The notes beneath the pieces are model-generated. The model searched no databases, had not been told where the DNA came from, and worked only from the letters and a program-made list of their open reading frames with translations. Shown piece after piece: positions 7,914 through 16,506 of a stretch of 64,000 nt of DNA. The translations under genes and the position numbers were made by a program. The stretch's first letter is position 1. Each line of letters begins with the position of its first letter. The stretch spans positions 930,001-994,000 of the forward strand of contig NZ_PZYZ01000001.1 of NCBI RefSeq assembly GCF_003047295.1, read 5' to 3'. The stretch is from Nocardioides sediminis (GTDB lineage: Bacteria; Actinomycetota; Actinomycetes; Propionibacteriales; Nocardioidaceae).

Positions 7914-10900
7914 TTGTACCTGAAGAGCCTGACGCTGAAGGGCTTCAAGTCCTTCGCCTCCTCGACGACGCTGCAGCTCGAGCCCGGCATCACCTGCATC
8001 GTGGGGCCCAACGGCTCCGGCAAGTCCAACGTCGTCGACGCGCTCGCCTGGGTGATGGGCGAGCAGGGCGCCAAGTCGCTGCGCGGCGGCAAGATGGAGG
8101 ACGTCATCTTCGCCGGCACCTCGGGCCGGCCGCCGCTGGGGCGCGCGGAGGTCCAGCTGACGATCGACAACTCCGACGGCGCGCTGCCCATCGACTACGC
8201 CGAGGTCACGATCAGCCGGACGATGTTCCGCAACGGCGGCTCGGAGTACGCCATCAACGGCAGCTCGTGCCGCCTCCTCGACGTGCAGGAGCTGCTCAGC
8301 GACTCCGGCATCGGCCGGGAGATGCACGTGATCGTCGGGCAGGGCCAGCTCGACTCGATCCTGCACGCGACCCCGGAGGACCGCCGCGGCTTCATCGAGG
8401 AGGCGGCCGGCGTGCTCAAGCACCGCAAGCGCAAGGAGAAGGCGCTGCGCAAGCTCGACTCCACTGAGGGCAACCTGACCCGGCTGGGCGACCTGTTGAG
8501 CGAGATCCGTCGCCAGCTCAAGCCCCTGGGCCGCCAGGCGGAGGTCGCCCGCAAGGCCGCCACCGTGCAGGCCGACGTGCGCGACGCCCGGGCCCGGCTC
8601 GTCGCCGACGACCTCGTCACCGCCCGCACCGCCCTCGAGCAGGAGATGGCCGACGAGAGCGTGCTCGTCGAGCGGCGCGAGCAGGTCGAGGCCGAGCTCG
8701 CCCGCGGCCGGGAGCGCGAGGCCCAGCTCGAGGCGGCGCTGCGGGAGGACCTGCCCGCGCTCGCCGCCGCGCAGGAGACGTGGTTCGCCCTCTCGGGCCT
8801 CAAGGAGCGCCTGCGCGGCACCCAGTCGCTGGCCGACGAGCGCGTGCGCAACGCCGCCGGAGCGGCGGACGAGTCGGTCGACACCGGCCGGGACCCCGAC
8901 CAGCTCGACGCCCAGGCGGCCCGGGTGCGTGAGCAGGAGGCCGAGATCGCCGCCGAGGTCGAGCAGCAGCGCGCCGCCCTCGAGGCGGCCGTCGCCGCCC
9001 GGCGCACGGCCGAGGACGCAGCCGCCGAGGAGGACCGGCGCATCGCGGCCCTCCAGCGGGCGGCCGCCGACCGGCGCGAGGGCCTGGCCCGGCTCCACGG
9101 CCAGGTCAACGCGCTCAGGTCGCGCGCCACCGCGGCCGCCGACGAGATCGGCCGGCTGGAGGCGGCGCGCGAGGAGGCCGTCGCCCGGGCCGAGCGTGCG
9201 CAGCGCGACTTCACCGCCCTGGAGACCCGGGTCGCGGGGCTCGACGCCGGCGAGGAGGGGCTCGACGCCGAGCACGAGGCCGCGACGGCCGCCCTCGACG
9301 ACATCGACGAGCGCCTGGCCACCGCCCGTGACGAGGCCCAGCAGGCCGACCGCGACCGGACCGCGCTCGTGGCCCGCCGCGACGCGCTCGAGCTCGGCCT
9401 CAACCGCAAGGACGGCGCGGGAGCCCTGCTCGCCGCCACCGACCGCGTCTCCGGCCTGCTCGGCTCGGTGGCCGCCGTGCTGTCGGTCCGCGCCGGGCAC
9501 GAGACCGCCGTCGCCGCCGCCCTGGGGTCTGCGGCCGACGCGGTCGTGGTCACCGGCGCCGACGCCGCGGTCGACGCGATCACCCACCTCAAGGGCGACG
9601 ACCTCGGTCGGGCGGGGCTCGTCCTCGGCGGTGCGCCCACGCAGGACCGGGACTGGCCCGACCTCCCGGACGGGGCGTCGTACGCCGTGGACGTGGTCGA
9701 GGCCCCGGACGACCTGGCGGGAGCGCTGACGCGGCTGCTGCACAAGGTCGCCGTCGTCGAGGACCTCGACGCGGCCCAGGCGCTGGTGGCCAAGCTGCCC
9801 GACCTCACCGCGGTCACCCTCGAGGGCGACCTGCTGGGGGCCCACTACGCGGCCGGTGGCTCCTCGAGCCAGCCGAGCCTGCTCGAGGTGCAGGCGGCCG
9901 TCGACGAGGCGACCCTGGCGCTGGGGGAGGCGACGGCGACCGCCGAGCGGCTCGGCTTCGTCATCTCCGGCCTCGAGGCCGAGCGCCACGACGCCCTCAA
10001 GCGCGCCGACGTGGCGCTGGCCAAGCTGCACGAGTCCGACGCCACGCTCGCCGCGGTGGCCGAGGAGCTCGGGCACCACGGTTCCCAGGCCCGGTCCGCA
10101 CGCGGTGAGGCCGAGCGCCTCGAGCGCGCGATCACCACCGCGTCCGAGGCTCGCGACAAGGACCTCGCCGGCCTCAGCGAGCTCGAGACCCGGCTCGCCA
10201 CCGCGGAGGACGCTCCCGACGAGGAGCCGGACGCGACCGAGCGCGAGCGGCTCGCCGAGGCCGCCCGGACCGCGCGCCAGGGCGAGATGGACGCCCGCCT
10301 CGCGCTGCGCACGGCCGAGGAGCGCGCCCGGGCCCTGCACGGCCGGGCCGACTCGCTGGCCCGGGCGGCGCAGGCCGAGCGGGACTCGCGCGCCCGGGCG
10401 GCCGAGCGCCGGGAGCGGCTCCTCCGGGAGGGCCGGGCCGCCGAGGCCGTGCGGTCCGCCGTCGGCGTCGTGCTGCACGCGCTGGAGCGCTCGGTCATGC
10501 TGGCCGCCGACCGGCGTGCTGAGGTGGAGGAGTCTCGCAAGGAGCGCGAGGAGCAGCTCCTGGCGGTCCGCACGACGTTGCGGGACCTCGGCCGCGAGCA
10601 CGACGAGCTGGTCAGCTCCGTGCACCGCGACGAGATGGCGCGCACGCAGCAGCGGATGCGCATCGAGCAGCTCGAGGAGCGCGCCCTCGAGGAGCTGGGG
10701 CTCGACCCCGACGGCCTGGTTGCCGACTACGGCCCCGACAACCCCGTGCCGTTCACCGGCGAGGTGCCGGACGGCGAGGAGGCCCCCGAGCCGGTCCCGT
10801 TCGTGCGTGAGGAGCAGCAGAAGCGGCTCAAGGCCGCCGAGCGCCAGCTCGCGATGCTCGGCCGGGTCAACCCCCTCGCGCTCGAGGAGTTCACCGCGAT

Positions 10901-11462
10901 GGAGGAGCGCCACAAGTTCCTCACCGAGCAGCTCGAGGACCTGCGCCGCACCCGCAAGGACCTCCTCGACATCGTCCGCGAGGTCGACCAGCGGGTCGAG
11001 CAGGTCTTCACCGAGGCCTACGCCGACGTGTCGAAGGCGTTCGACGCGACCTTCGCTCGGCTCTTCCCCGGCGGTGAGGGCCGGCTCGTGCTCACCAACC
11101 CCTCCGACATGCTCACCACCGGCGTCGAGGTCGAGGCCCGCCCGCCGGGCAAGAAGGTCAAGCGCCTCTCGCTGCTCTCCGGAGGCGAGCGGTCGCTCGT
11201 GGCCGTGGCCTTCCTGGTCGCGCTGTTCAAGGCCCGGCCGTCGCCGTTCTACATCCTCGACGAGGTCGAGGCGGCCCTCGACGACACCAACCTGGGCCGG
11301 CTGCTGCAGATCTACGAAGAGCTGCGCGAGAACTCCCAGCTGCTGGTCATCACCCACCAGAAGCGGACCATGGAGGTCGGTGACGCGCTGTACGGCGTCA
11401 CGATGCGCGGCGACGGCGTCTCGGCGGTCATCTCCCAGCGGCTGGAGCGGGCGAGCGCCTGA
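7914..11462 (+). CDS. smc: Chromosome segregation ATPase SMC
   Basis: 1182 residues from TTG 7914, which has AGGGAG at 7901-7906 and gives the canonical start YLKSLTLKGFKSFA. The frame is open upstream to 7818 with an ATG at 7854, but homologues start at the TTG. Walker A GPNGSGKSN is at residues 31-39; two long coiled coils of Glu/Arg/Ala-rich sequence flank a hinge (about 510-680, from LLGSVAAVLSVRAGHE); the C-terminal ATPase half has the ABC signature LSLLSGGERS near 1085 and Walker B FYILDEVEAALDD. SMC works with ScpA/ScpB, not encoded here, in chromosome compaction and segregation. TAGTGT near 7814 could be its -10 element. A long inverted repeat follows. Confidence 0.97.
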   Translation: MYLKSLTLKGFKSFASSTTLQLEPGITCIVGPNGSGKSNVVDALAWVMGEQGAKSLRGGKMEDVIFAGTSGRPPLGRAEVQLTIDNSDGALPIDYAEVTISRTMFRNGGSEYAINGSSCRLLDVQELLSDSGIGREMHVIVGQGQLDSILHATPEDRRGFIEEAAGVLKHRKRKEKALRKLDSTEGNLTRLGDLLSEIRRQLKPLGRQAEVARKAATVQADVRDARARLVADDLVTARTALEQEMADESVLVERREQVEAELARGREREAQLEAALREDLPALAAAQETWFALSGLKERLRGTQSLADERVRNAAGAADESVDTGRDPDQLDAQAARVREQEAEIAAEVEQQRAALEAAVAARRTAEDAAAEEDRRIAALQRAAADRREGLARLHGQVNALRSRATAAADEIGRLEAAREEAVARAERAQRDFTALETRVAGLDAGEEGLDAEHEAATAALDDIDERLATARDEAQQADRDRTALVARRDALELGLNRKDGAGALLAATDRVSGLLGSVAAVLSVRAGHETAVAAALGSAADAVVVTGADAAVDAITHLKGDDLGRAGLVLGGAPTQDRDWPDLPDGASYAVDVVEAPDDLAGALTRLLHKVAVVEDLDAAQALVAKLPDLTAVTLEGDLLGAHYAAGGSSSQPSLLEVQAAVDEATLALGEATATAERLGFVISGLEAERHDALKRADVALAKLHESDATLAAVAEELGHHGSQARSARGEAERLERAITTASEARDKDLAGLSELETRLATAEDAPDEEPDATERERLAEAARTARQGEMDARLALRTAEERARALHGRADSLARAAQAERDSRARAAERRERLLREGRAAEAVRSAVGVVLHALERSVMLAADRRAEVEESRKEREEQLLAVRTTLRDLGREHDELVSSVHRDEMARTQQRMRIEQLEERALEELGLDPDGLVADYGPDNPVPFTGEVPDGEEAPEPVPFVREEQQKRLKAAERQLAMLGRVNPLALEEFTAMEERHKFLTEQLEDLRRTRKDLLDIVREVDQRVEQVFTEAYADVSKAFDATFARLFPGGEGRLVLTNPSDMLTTGVEVEARPPGKKVKRLSLLSGGERSLVAVAFLVALFKARPSPFYILDEVEAALDDTNLGRLLQIYEELRENSQLLVITHQKRTMEVGDALYGVTMRGDGVSAVISQRLERASA

Positions 11463-11487
11463 GCGTGCGCGCGCGCGTGTTCTGGGG

Positions 11488-11553
11488 GGATAGTTTGGGA
11501 CGATCTCGTAGGTCCCCGACCCGTTTCTGCCCCCAGTTCGTCCCAAACTATCC
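11488..11553. repeat. Inverted repeat with 16-bp perfect arms downstream of smc
   Basis: GGATAGTTTGGGACGA (11488-11503) and its exact reverse complement (11538-11553) flank a 34-base spacer. A competing pairing is also possible: CTGGGGG (11482-11488) with CCCCCAG (11530-11536). Both arms are followed or preceded by G-runs in the same orientation rather than being symmetrical. It lies 25 bp after the smc stop, before the thioesterase gene. It could act as the smc terminator, but the AT-rich core and long spacer look more like a dispersed repetitive element. Confidence 0.75.
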
Positions 11554-11594
11554 GGGGGGATCGGGCGGCGTACGACGCGTGGCGGGGCACGCCC

Positions 11595-11600
11595 TAGGGT
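11595..11600 (+). promoter_or_regulatory. -10 hexamer (TAGGGT), probable leaderless start
   Basis: TAGGGT ends seven bases before GTG 11608. It overlaps an alternative in-frame GTG at 11599, which would be inside the promoter and is therefore unlikely to be the start. Confidence 0.5.
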
Positions 11601-11607
11601 GGCCGCC

Positions 11608-12060
11608 GTGAGCGAGCGAGCCCCCCAGCCGACCCGTGCCGACTACGTCGCGTGGCGCACCGTGACCACCCGGTGGCGCGACGACGACGCCTACGGCCAC
11701 CTCAACAACGCGACCTACTACGAGCTGTTCGACACGGCGGTCAACGCCCACCTCTTCGAGGCCACCGGCACCAACGTGCGTCACCTGCCGCAGATCGGCG
11801 TCGTCGCCGAGACGTCGTGCCGCTACTTCCGGGAGATCGGCTTCCCGAAGCCCATCGAGATGGGCCTGGTGGTCGACAAGGTCGGCACCTCCTCGATCGT
11901 CTACCGCATCGGGCTCTTCCAGGGCGACGGTGACGAGGCGGCCGCCGAGGGGCGGTTCGTGCACGTGTACGTCGACAACGAGCACGGCGCCGGCAACCGA
12001 CCCGTCGTACCGATGCCCGACGTGGTCCGCGCGGCCGTGGAGCCCCTCCTGCGCTCCTGA
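11608..12060 (+). CDS. Acyl-CoA thioesterase, 4HBT hotdog fold
   Basis: 150 residues. The stretch TRWRDDDAYGHLNNATYYELFD is the typical 4-hydroxybenzoyl-CoA thioesterase (YbgC/FadM-like) motif, with the Asp and HLNN that place the catalytic residue and the hotdog helix. Such enzymes hydrolyse acyl-CoA thioesters; the substrate here is not identifiable. The start at GTG 11608 is preferred over GTG 11599 because a -10-like TAGGGT occupies 11595-11600. It is not in an obvious operon: smc ends 145 bp upstream with an inverted repeat between. Confidence 0.85.
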   Translation: MSERAPQPTRADYVAWRTVTTRWRDDDAYGHLNNATYYELFDTAVNAHLFEATGTNVRHLPQIGVVAETSCRYFREIGFPKPIEMGLVVDKVGTSSIVYRIGLFQGDGDEAAAEGRFVHVYVDNEHGAGNRPVVPMPDVVRAAVEPLLRS

Positions 12061-12156
12061 ACCGCGGCGACACGGCGAGCCCGGCGCCCGAATGGGGATA
12101 CCGGCCGTGCTGTGCCACGCTGGAGGTCCGGTCCGTCGTACTCGGGAGTTGAACCC

Positions 12157-12336
12157 ATGCTCGTGATCACCCTGGTGATGCTGTTCGTGCTCGTCGCGGC
12201 GGCCGCCGTCGTCGTCTACGTCGCCTTCCCCCACCGCGGCGAGGACCTCCCGGTCGTCCCGCAGCTCGGCGACGCGATGCGCAAGAGTGTCGACGCCCTG
12301 CCCACGATCGCCGAGGAAGAGGACATCCGCGCCTGA
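12157..12336 (+). CDS. Small single-pass membrane protein, unknown function
   Basis: 59 residues from ATG 12157, preceded by CGGGAG at 12143-12148. The first 24 residues form one membrane segment (LVITLVMLFVLVAAAAVVVY) and the rest is a short, mostly acidic cytoplasmic or extracellular tail (HRGEDLPVVPQLGDAMRKS...EEEDIRA). It ends 31 bp before ftsY, so a link with SRP receptor function or membrane biogenesis is possible but only by position. No named family recognised. Confidence 0.7.
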   Translation: MLVITLVMLFVLVAAAAVVVYVAFPHRGEDLPVVPQLGDAMRKSVDALPTIAEEEDIRA

Positions 12337-12367
12337 GCGCGACCGAGGCGTCTGGTTGGATTGACCC

Positions 12368-13537
12368 ATGGGTGACTGGCTCTACCTGATCATCGGCATC
12401 GCCGTCGTCGGCGTGCTCACGCTCGTCGGACTCATCACGTCGGCCGGCCGACGCAGGCGTACGCCGCCCAGCGGCGGCACCGACCTCATCGAGCGGCCGG
12501 CCGAGACGCCGACCGCGCCGCCGGAGGCGCCTCCGACCGAGGTCGACGTCCAGACCCCGGTCGAGCAGACCCTCCCGGCCGAGGCCGTCCCCGAGGCCCC
12601 GCCGGCCCTCGAGCAGCCCGAGAGCACCGCCAGCCGCCTCGTCCGGCTGCGCCAGCGGCTCTCCCGGTCGCAGGGCACGCTGGGCCGGGGGCTCCTGGCC
12701 CTGCTGAGCCGTGACCGGCTCGACGAGGACACCTGGGAGTCCATCGAGGACACCCTGCTCACCGCCGACATCGGCGTGGCGCCGACCCAGCAGCTGGTCG
12801 ACCGGCTGCGCACCCGGCTGCGCGTCGAGGGCAACACCGCCACCGACGCCCGCGAGGTGCTCCGCGAGGAGCTCATCGCCCTGGTCGACCCCGACATGGA
12901 CCGCCGCCTGCGGGTGAGCGGCGACGACGGCAAGCCGGGCGTCGTCCTCGTGGTCGGCGTCAACGGCGCCGGCAAGACCACCACCGTGGGCAAGATCGCC
13001 CGGATCCTCGTCGCGGAGGACCGCTCCGTCACCCTCGGCGCGGCCGACACCTTCCGCGCCGCCGCCGTCGACCAGCTCGCCACCTGGGGCGAGCGCGTGG
13101 GCGTCGAGGTCGTGCGCGGCCCCGAGGGCTCCGACCCGGCAAGCGTCGCCTTCGAGGCGGTCAAGCAGGGAGTGGAGCACGGCGTCGACACCGTCCTGGT
13201 CGACACGGCCGGGCGCCTGCAGAACAAGGCCGGGCTGATGGACGAGCTCGGCAAGGTCAAGCGCGTCATCGAGAAGCAGGCGCCGGTCACCGAGGTGCTG
13301 CTCGTGCTCGACGCCACCACCGGGCAGAACGGCATGATCCAGGCCCGGGTCTTCAGCGAGATCGTCGACGTCACCGGCATCGTCCTCACCAAGCTCGACG
13401 GCTCCGCCAAGGGCGGCATCGTGGTCGCGGTCCAGCGCGAGCTGGGCGTGCCGGTCAAGCTCGTGGGCCTGGGGGAGGGCGCCGACGACCTGGCGCCCTT
13501 CGACTCCGGCGCCTTCGTCGACGCGCTCCTGGGCTGA
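12368..13537 (+). CDS. ftsY: Signal recognition particle receptor FtsY
   Basis: 389 residues. A single N-terminal membrane segment (about residues 5-25) is followed by a Pro/Glu-rich acidic A domain, then the N domain (from LVRLRQRL) and the G domain with G1 GVNGAGKTTT near 197, the DTFRAAAVDQL insertion motif, G3 DTAGRLQNK, G4 TKLD and the closing GLGEGADDLAPF. It receives SRP-ribosome complexes at the membrane and works with Ffh at 30.6 kb. The real membrane segment is typical of actinobacterial FtsY and replaces the peripheral attachment seen in E. coli. Only TTGGAT at 12356-12361 precedes the ATG, so a leaderless start is possible. Confidence 0.96.
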   Translation: MGDWLYLIIGIAVVGVLTLVGLITSAGRRRRTPPSGGTDLIERPAETPTAPPEAPPTEVDVQTPVEQTLPAEAVPEAPPALEQPESTASRLVRLRQRLSRSQGTLGRGLLALLSRDRLDEDTWESIEDTLLTADIGVAPTQQLVDRLRTRLRVEGNTATDAREVLREELIALVDPDMDRRLRVSGDDGKPGVVLVVGVNGAGKTTTVGKIARILVAEDRSVTLGAADTFRAAAVDQLATWGERVGVEVVRGPEGSDPASVAFEAVKQGVEHGVDTVLVDTAGRLQNKAGLMDELGKVKRVIEKQAPVTEVLLVLDATTGQNGMIQARVFSEIVDVTGIVLTKLDGSAKGGIVVAVQRELGVPVKLVGLGEGADDLAPFDSGAFVDALLG

Positions 13538-13580
13538 GGGCCCCGCGCCGACGGCGCAGGACGGTCGGTGAGGACCGGCC

Positions 13581-16499
13581 TCAGCGGCTCCGGGCCCGCA
13601 GCGCGGCCACGGCGTCGTGCACGAGCGTGGCCGCCCGCTGGTCGAAGGTGTGCTCGGCGATGACGCGCTGGGCCAGCCGGCGGCGCGTCTCGTTGTCGGG
13701 GAACGCGGCGTACGGCGGGCGCACCAGCCGGGCGAGGTCGTGCTCGTCGGCGAACGGCTGCACCAGCGCCCCGAACGTCTCGTCGAGCCCGGACACCTCG
13801 TCGGTGGCGATCCGGGCACCGCAGGCCGCGGCGTCGAAGAGCCGGTTGGAGAGGAAGGAGTCGCGGCGCATGTCGACGTGGTGGTCGTTGAGGACCACGC
13901 CGGCCGAGGCGTAGAGGACTCCGACCTCGTCGTTGGGCACGCCGCTGGAGGCCACCGTCTGCGGGTCGAGGTACTCGTCCCAGTCGGCGCCGTGCACGGT
14001 CAGGTCGGCCTCGGCGGCCAGGGCGGTACGGACCGCGTGGCGGAACACCCCGCGGGAGTTGCCCACGAAGAGCACGGCCGGACCCGTGTCGGGCACGCCC
14101 CGGTCGGGGTGGAAGTAGCGCGGGTCGGTGCACTGGAGCAGCGGGGTGACCGCCAGCCCCCAGTCGCGGCGCACCTGGGCGGGCCAGCTCACGCTGGCGG
14201 CGTAGACGAGGTCGAAGCCCTTGATCTCCTCGGCCGTGACGAGGTCGGGGTGGCTGATGATCCACTCCATGTTGAGGGCGCGAGGGTGGGGCGCGACGAG
14301 GTCGAGCCCGCGCAGCACCAGCACGACGTCGTCGTGGTCGCGCGAGGTCCGGTTGCGGGCGTCGCGGGAGTCGACGGAGACGTCCTGGCCGCACCGCTCG
14401 AGGGCGGCGGCCAGGGAGCGGGCGAAGTGGGTGTCGCCCCACCGCTCGCCGCGCGGTCCCGCCGGCGCCGCGGTGTCGATGGTCCAGCGCAGCCGGGGCG
14501 GGCTCTCGTCGATGCCCTGCACGGGGCGTACGACGTGCTGCTGGAGGAGGACCGAGTCGGACTCGGGGTCCTCGGGGTCGGCCGAGACACGCTGGGTGCG
14601 GACCCCGGTCACCTCGAAGCCGGTGGAGCGCCACAGCTGCGAGGTGCGGTCCTCGGGGATCTGGTGGCGTCGCGAGCGGAGGGCCGACATGGCGACCTTG
14701 AGGTCGGCCGGGTCGGCGTACGCGGTGCGGGAGGTGACCGTGACGTCCGGCACCAGGAGGCTGCGCCCGGCCCCGCTCGCCCGCGCACGCAGCCCGAGGT
14801 CGGTCTCGGCGAGCACGTCGTCGAAGAGCGGGTCCAGCCCGCGCAGGGCCGTGAGCCGCCGAGCCTCCAGGGCCACGACGGGGGAGGCGGGGGCCGGGAT
14901 CTCGGTGCGGCCGAGGCGCCGTGCGTCGGACGCCGGGTGACCCGCGAAGAGCAGGCCGAGCCGGTCGTCGGCGCGGGGGAAGCCGGCGCCCGCGGAGAGG
15001 ATCAGGCCGCGCCGGTCCAGGACGAGCGGCTGGGCGACGGCCACGCCCTCCTCGTGCACGGCGGCGGCCAGCGGCCCGATGATGCCGGGAGCGGGCTGCG
15101 CCTCGGGGCGGACCAGGACCACGGTGTCGCCCGAGCTGTGGGCGATGCCGATGTTCATGGCCGAGGTGATGGAGGTGCCGCTGGGCACCGAGACACTGGT
15201 GACGCCCGGCAGCAGGCCGGCCAGGGCCGAGGTGAGGAGGTGCGGCCCGCGACGGTCGCGCGCCGTGACCACGACGACGTCGACGTCCGACCCGCCCGCG
15301 AGCAGCCAGTCGATGGTGCCGCGGCTGCCGGTGCCCATCGGCAGCACCACGCTGGTCTGCCCCACCACACGGGCGGTCGCCTGGGCGGCCTCCCAGTTGA
15401 CGGTGCGGGGGGCCTCCTCGGTCGCGCCGCGCAGCAGCACGAGGGGGTTGGCCCACTCCAGGTCGCCCGAGCGGAGGCGTCGTACGAGGTCGGCGACGGT
15501 CTCCTCGGAGTCGCCCTCGTCGAAGCCACCCAGGCCGGTGAGCACCGAGCGCCGCAGCAGGGTGGTGCCGAGGTCGAACTGGGAGGCGGTGACCAGCTCC
15601 CCGGAGAGCCGGGTGTCGCGGCCGGGGAAGGCGTGCACGGCCGAGCTGTCGCCGGCCCGGAGCACGCCCACCCCGCGGGCCAGGAACTCGGGGTGCCACA
15701 GGTGGCCGGGCTCGAGGAAGGCGACGAACTCGCCGCGGGCGCGCTGGAGGCCGCGGTTGAAGGTGCGGCCCAGCTGGGTGCGCGACCCCATGATGACCCG
15801 GACCCGGGCGTCGCCCGCCGCCACGTCGGAGGCGATGGTGCCCGTGGCGTCGATGGAGCCCCGGTCCAGGACCAGCAGCTCCCACTGATCGAGGGTCTGC
15901 GCCTGCAGGGCGGCGATGGTCGGCGCCAGCAGCGGACCCACGTCCTGGGCGCTCATCAGCACGGTCACGACCGGCCCGTCGGCCTCGGGGGAGTGCTGGT
16001 GGGCCCCGGGGTTGGCGTCGAGGTAGGACAGCACCTGCCACTCCCGGGCCGCCCGCAGGGCGTTGTCGCGGAACTCGCCCCACGAGATGTGGGGGTAGCC
16101 GCGGCGGACCGGCAGGGGGGTGTCGCGGGTGGCGTGCGCCGCCCACCAGGCCAGCGGACCGAACTCGTGGTCGCGGGCGGCGGCGTTCTCCTCGTGGATC
16201 CGCTCGGTGTTGATCAGCGGGTGCGGCGCCAGTCGGTTGCGGCGCGGCCCCTCGGTCACGTACCACAGCGACGGCGGGAGGTCGCCCGCCTGCCACACGC
16301 CCTTGCCGGGCAGCCAGGTCGCCTCGAAGAGCGGGTGCGGGGAGATGTCGGGGGTGTTGATCACCGCCCGGGCGGCGTCCTCGGCGGTGCCGGGCTCGGT
16401 GCCGAGCTGGGCGGCGATCCAGTCGAGGTCGAGCAGGCCCGACGCCACGAGGTCGCGGGCGGAGTGGCGGGCCGCCGAGCTCATCGGAGGTTCGATCAC
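13581..16499 (-). CDS. Multi-domain glycosyltransferase (two GT2-like modules plus CgeB/GT1-like end)
   Basis: 972 residues from GTG 16499; ATG 16484 is an alternative. After a 170-residue N-terminal part without clear homology, a GT2-A type domain starts at PVVTVLMSAQDVGPLLAPTI and shows the usual ALQAQTLDQWELLVLDRGS pattern. A second, more divergent GT2-like part begins near VDVVVVTARDRRGP. The C-terminal third (from GPRGERWGDTHFARSLAAAL) looks like the CgeB/YkvP group, with VLFVGNSRG and ASAGVVLNDHHVDMRRD...FDAAACG. It therefore could add several sugars in one polypeptide. It is the last gene of the minus-strand glycan cluster, 7 bp after the GT4 gene. Donor and acceptor are unknown. Confidence 0.8.
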   Translation of the reverse strand: MIEPPMSSAARHSARDLVASGLLDLDWIAAQLGTEPGTAEDAARAVINTPDISPHPLFEATWLPGKGVWQAGDLPPSLWYVTEGPRRNRLAPHPLINTERIHEENAAARDHEFGPLAWWAAHATRDTPLPVRRGYPHISWGEFRDNALRAAREWQVLSYLDANPGAHQHSPEADGPVVTVLMSAQDVGPLLAPTIAALQAQTLDQWELLVLDRGSIDATGTIASDVAAGDARVRVIMGSRTQLGRTFNRGLQRARGEFVAFLEPGHLWHPEFLARGVGVLRAGDSSAVHAFPGRDTRLSGELVTASQFDLGTTLLRRSVLTGLGGFDEGDSEETVADLVRRLRSGDLEWANPLVLLRGATEEAPRTVNWEAAQATARVVGQTSVVLPMGTGSRGTIDWLLAGGSDVDVVVVTARDRRGPHLLTSALAGLLPGVTSVSVPSGTSITSAMNIGIAHSSGDTVVLVRPEAQPAPGIIGPLAAAVHEEGVAVAQPLVLDRRGLILSAGAGFPRADDRLGLLFAGHPASDARRLGRTEIPAPASPVVALEARRLTALRGLDPLFDDVLAETDLGLRARASGAGRSLLVPDVTVTSRTAYADPADLKVAMSALRSRRHQIPEDRTSQLWRSTGFEVTGVRTQRVSADPEDPESDSVLLQQHVVRPVQGIDESPPRLRWTIDTAAPAGPRGERWGDTHFARSLAAALERCGQDVSVDSRDARNRTSRDHDDVVLVLRGLDLVAPHPRALNMEWIISHPDLVTAEEIKGFDLVYAASVSWPAQVRRDWGLAVTPLLQCTDPRYFHPDRGVPDTGPAVLFVGNSRGVFRHAVRTALAAEADLTVHGADWDEYLDPQTVASSGVPNDEVGVLYASAGVVLNDHHVDMRRDSFLSNRLFDAAACGARIATDEVSGLDETFGALVQPFADEHDLARLVRPPYAAFPDNETRRRLAQRVIAEHTFDQRAATLVHDAVAALRARSR

Positions 16500-16506
16500 G
16501 GTGCCG

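Noticed and set aside
7746..11546. A 1266-codon open frame on the minus strand opposite smc
   Set aside because: It is a mirror frame of a long GC-rich coiled-coil gene, has Leu/Gly/Arg-rich sequence without domains, and smc is unmistakable on the other strand.
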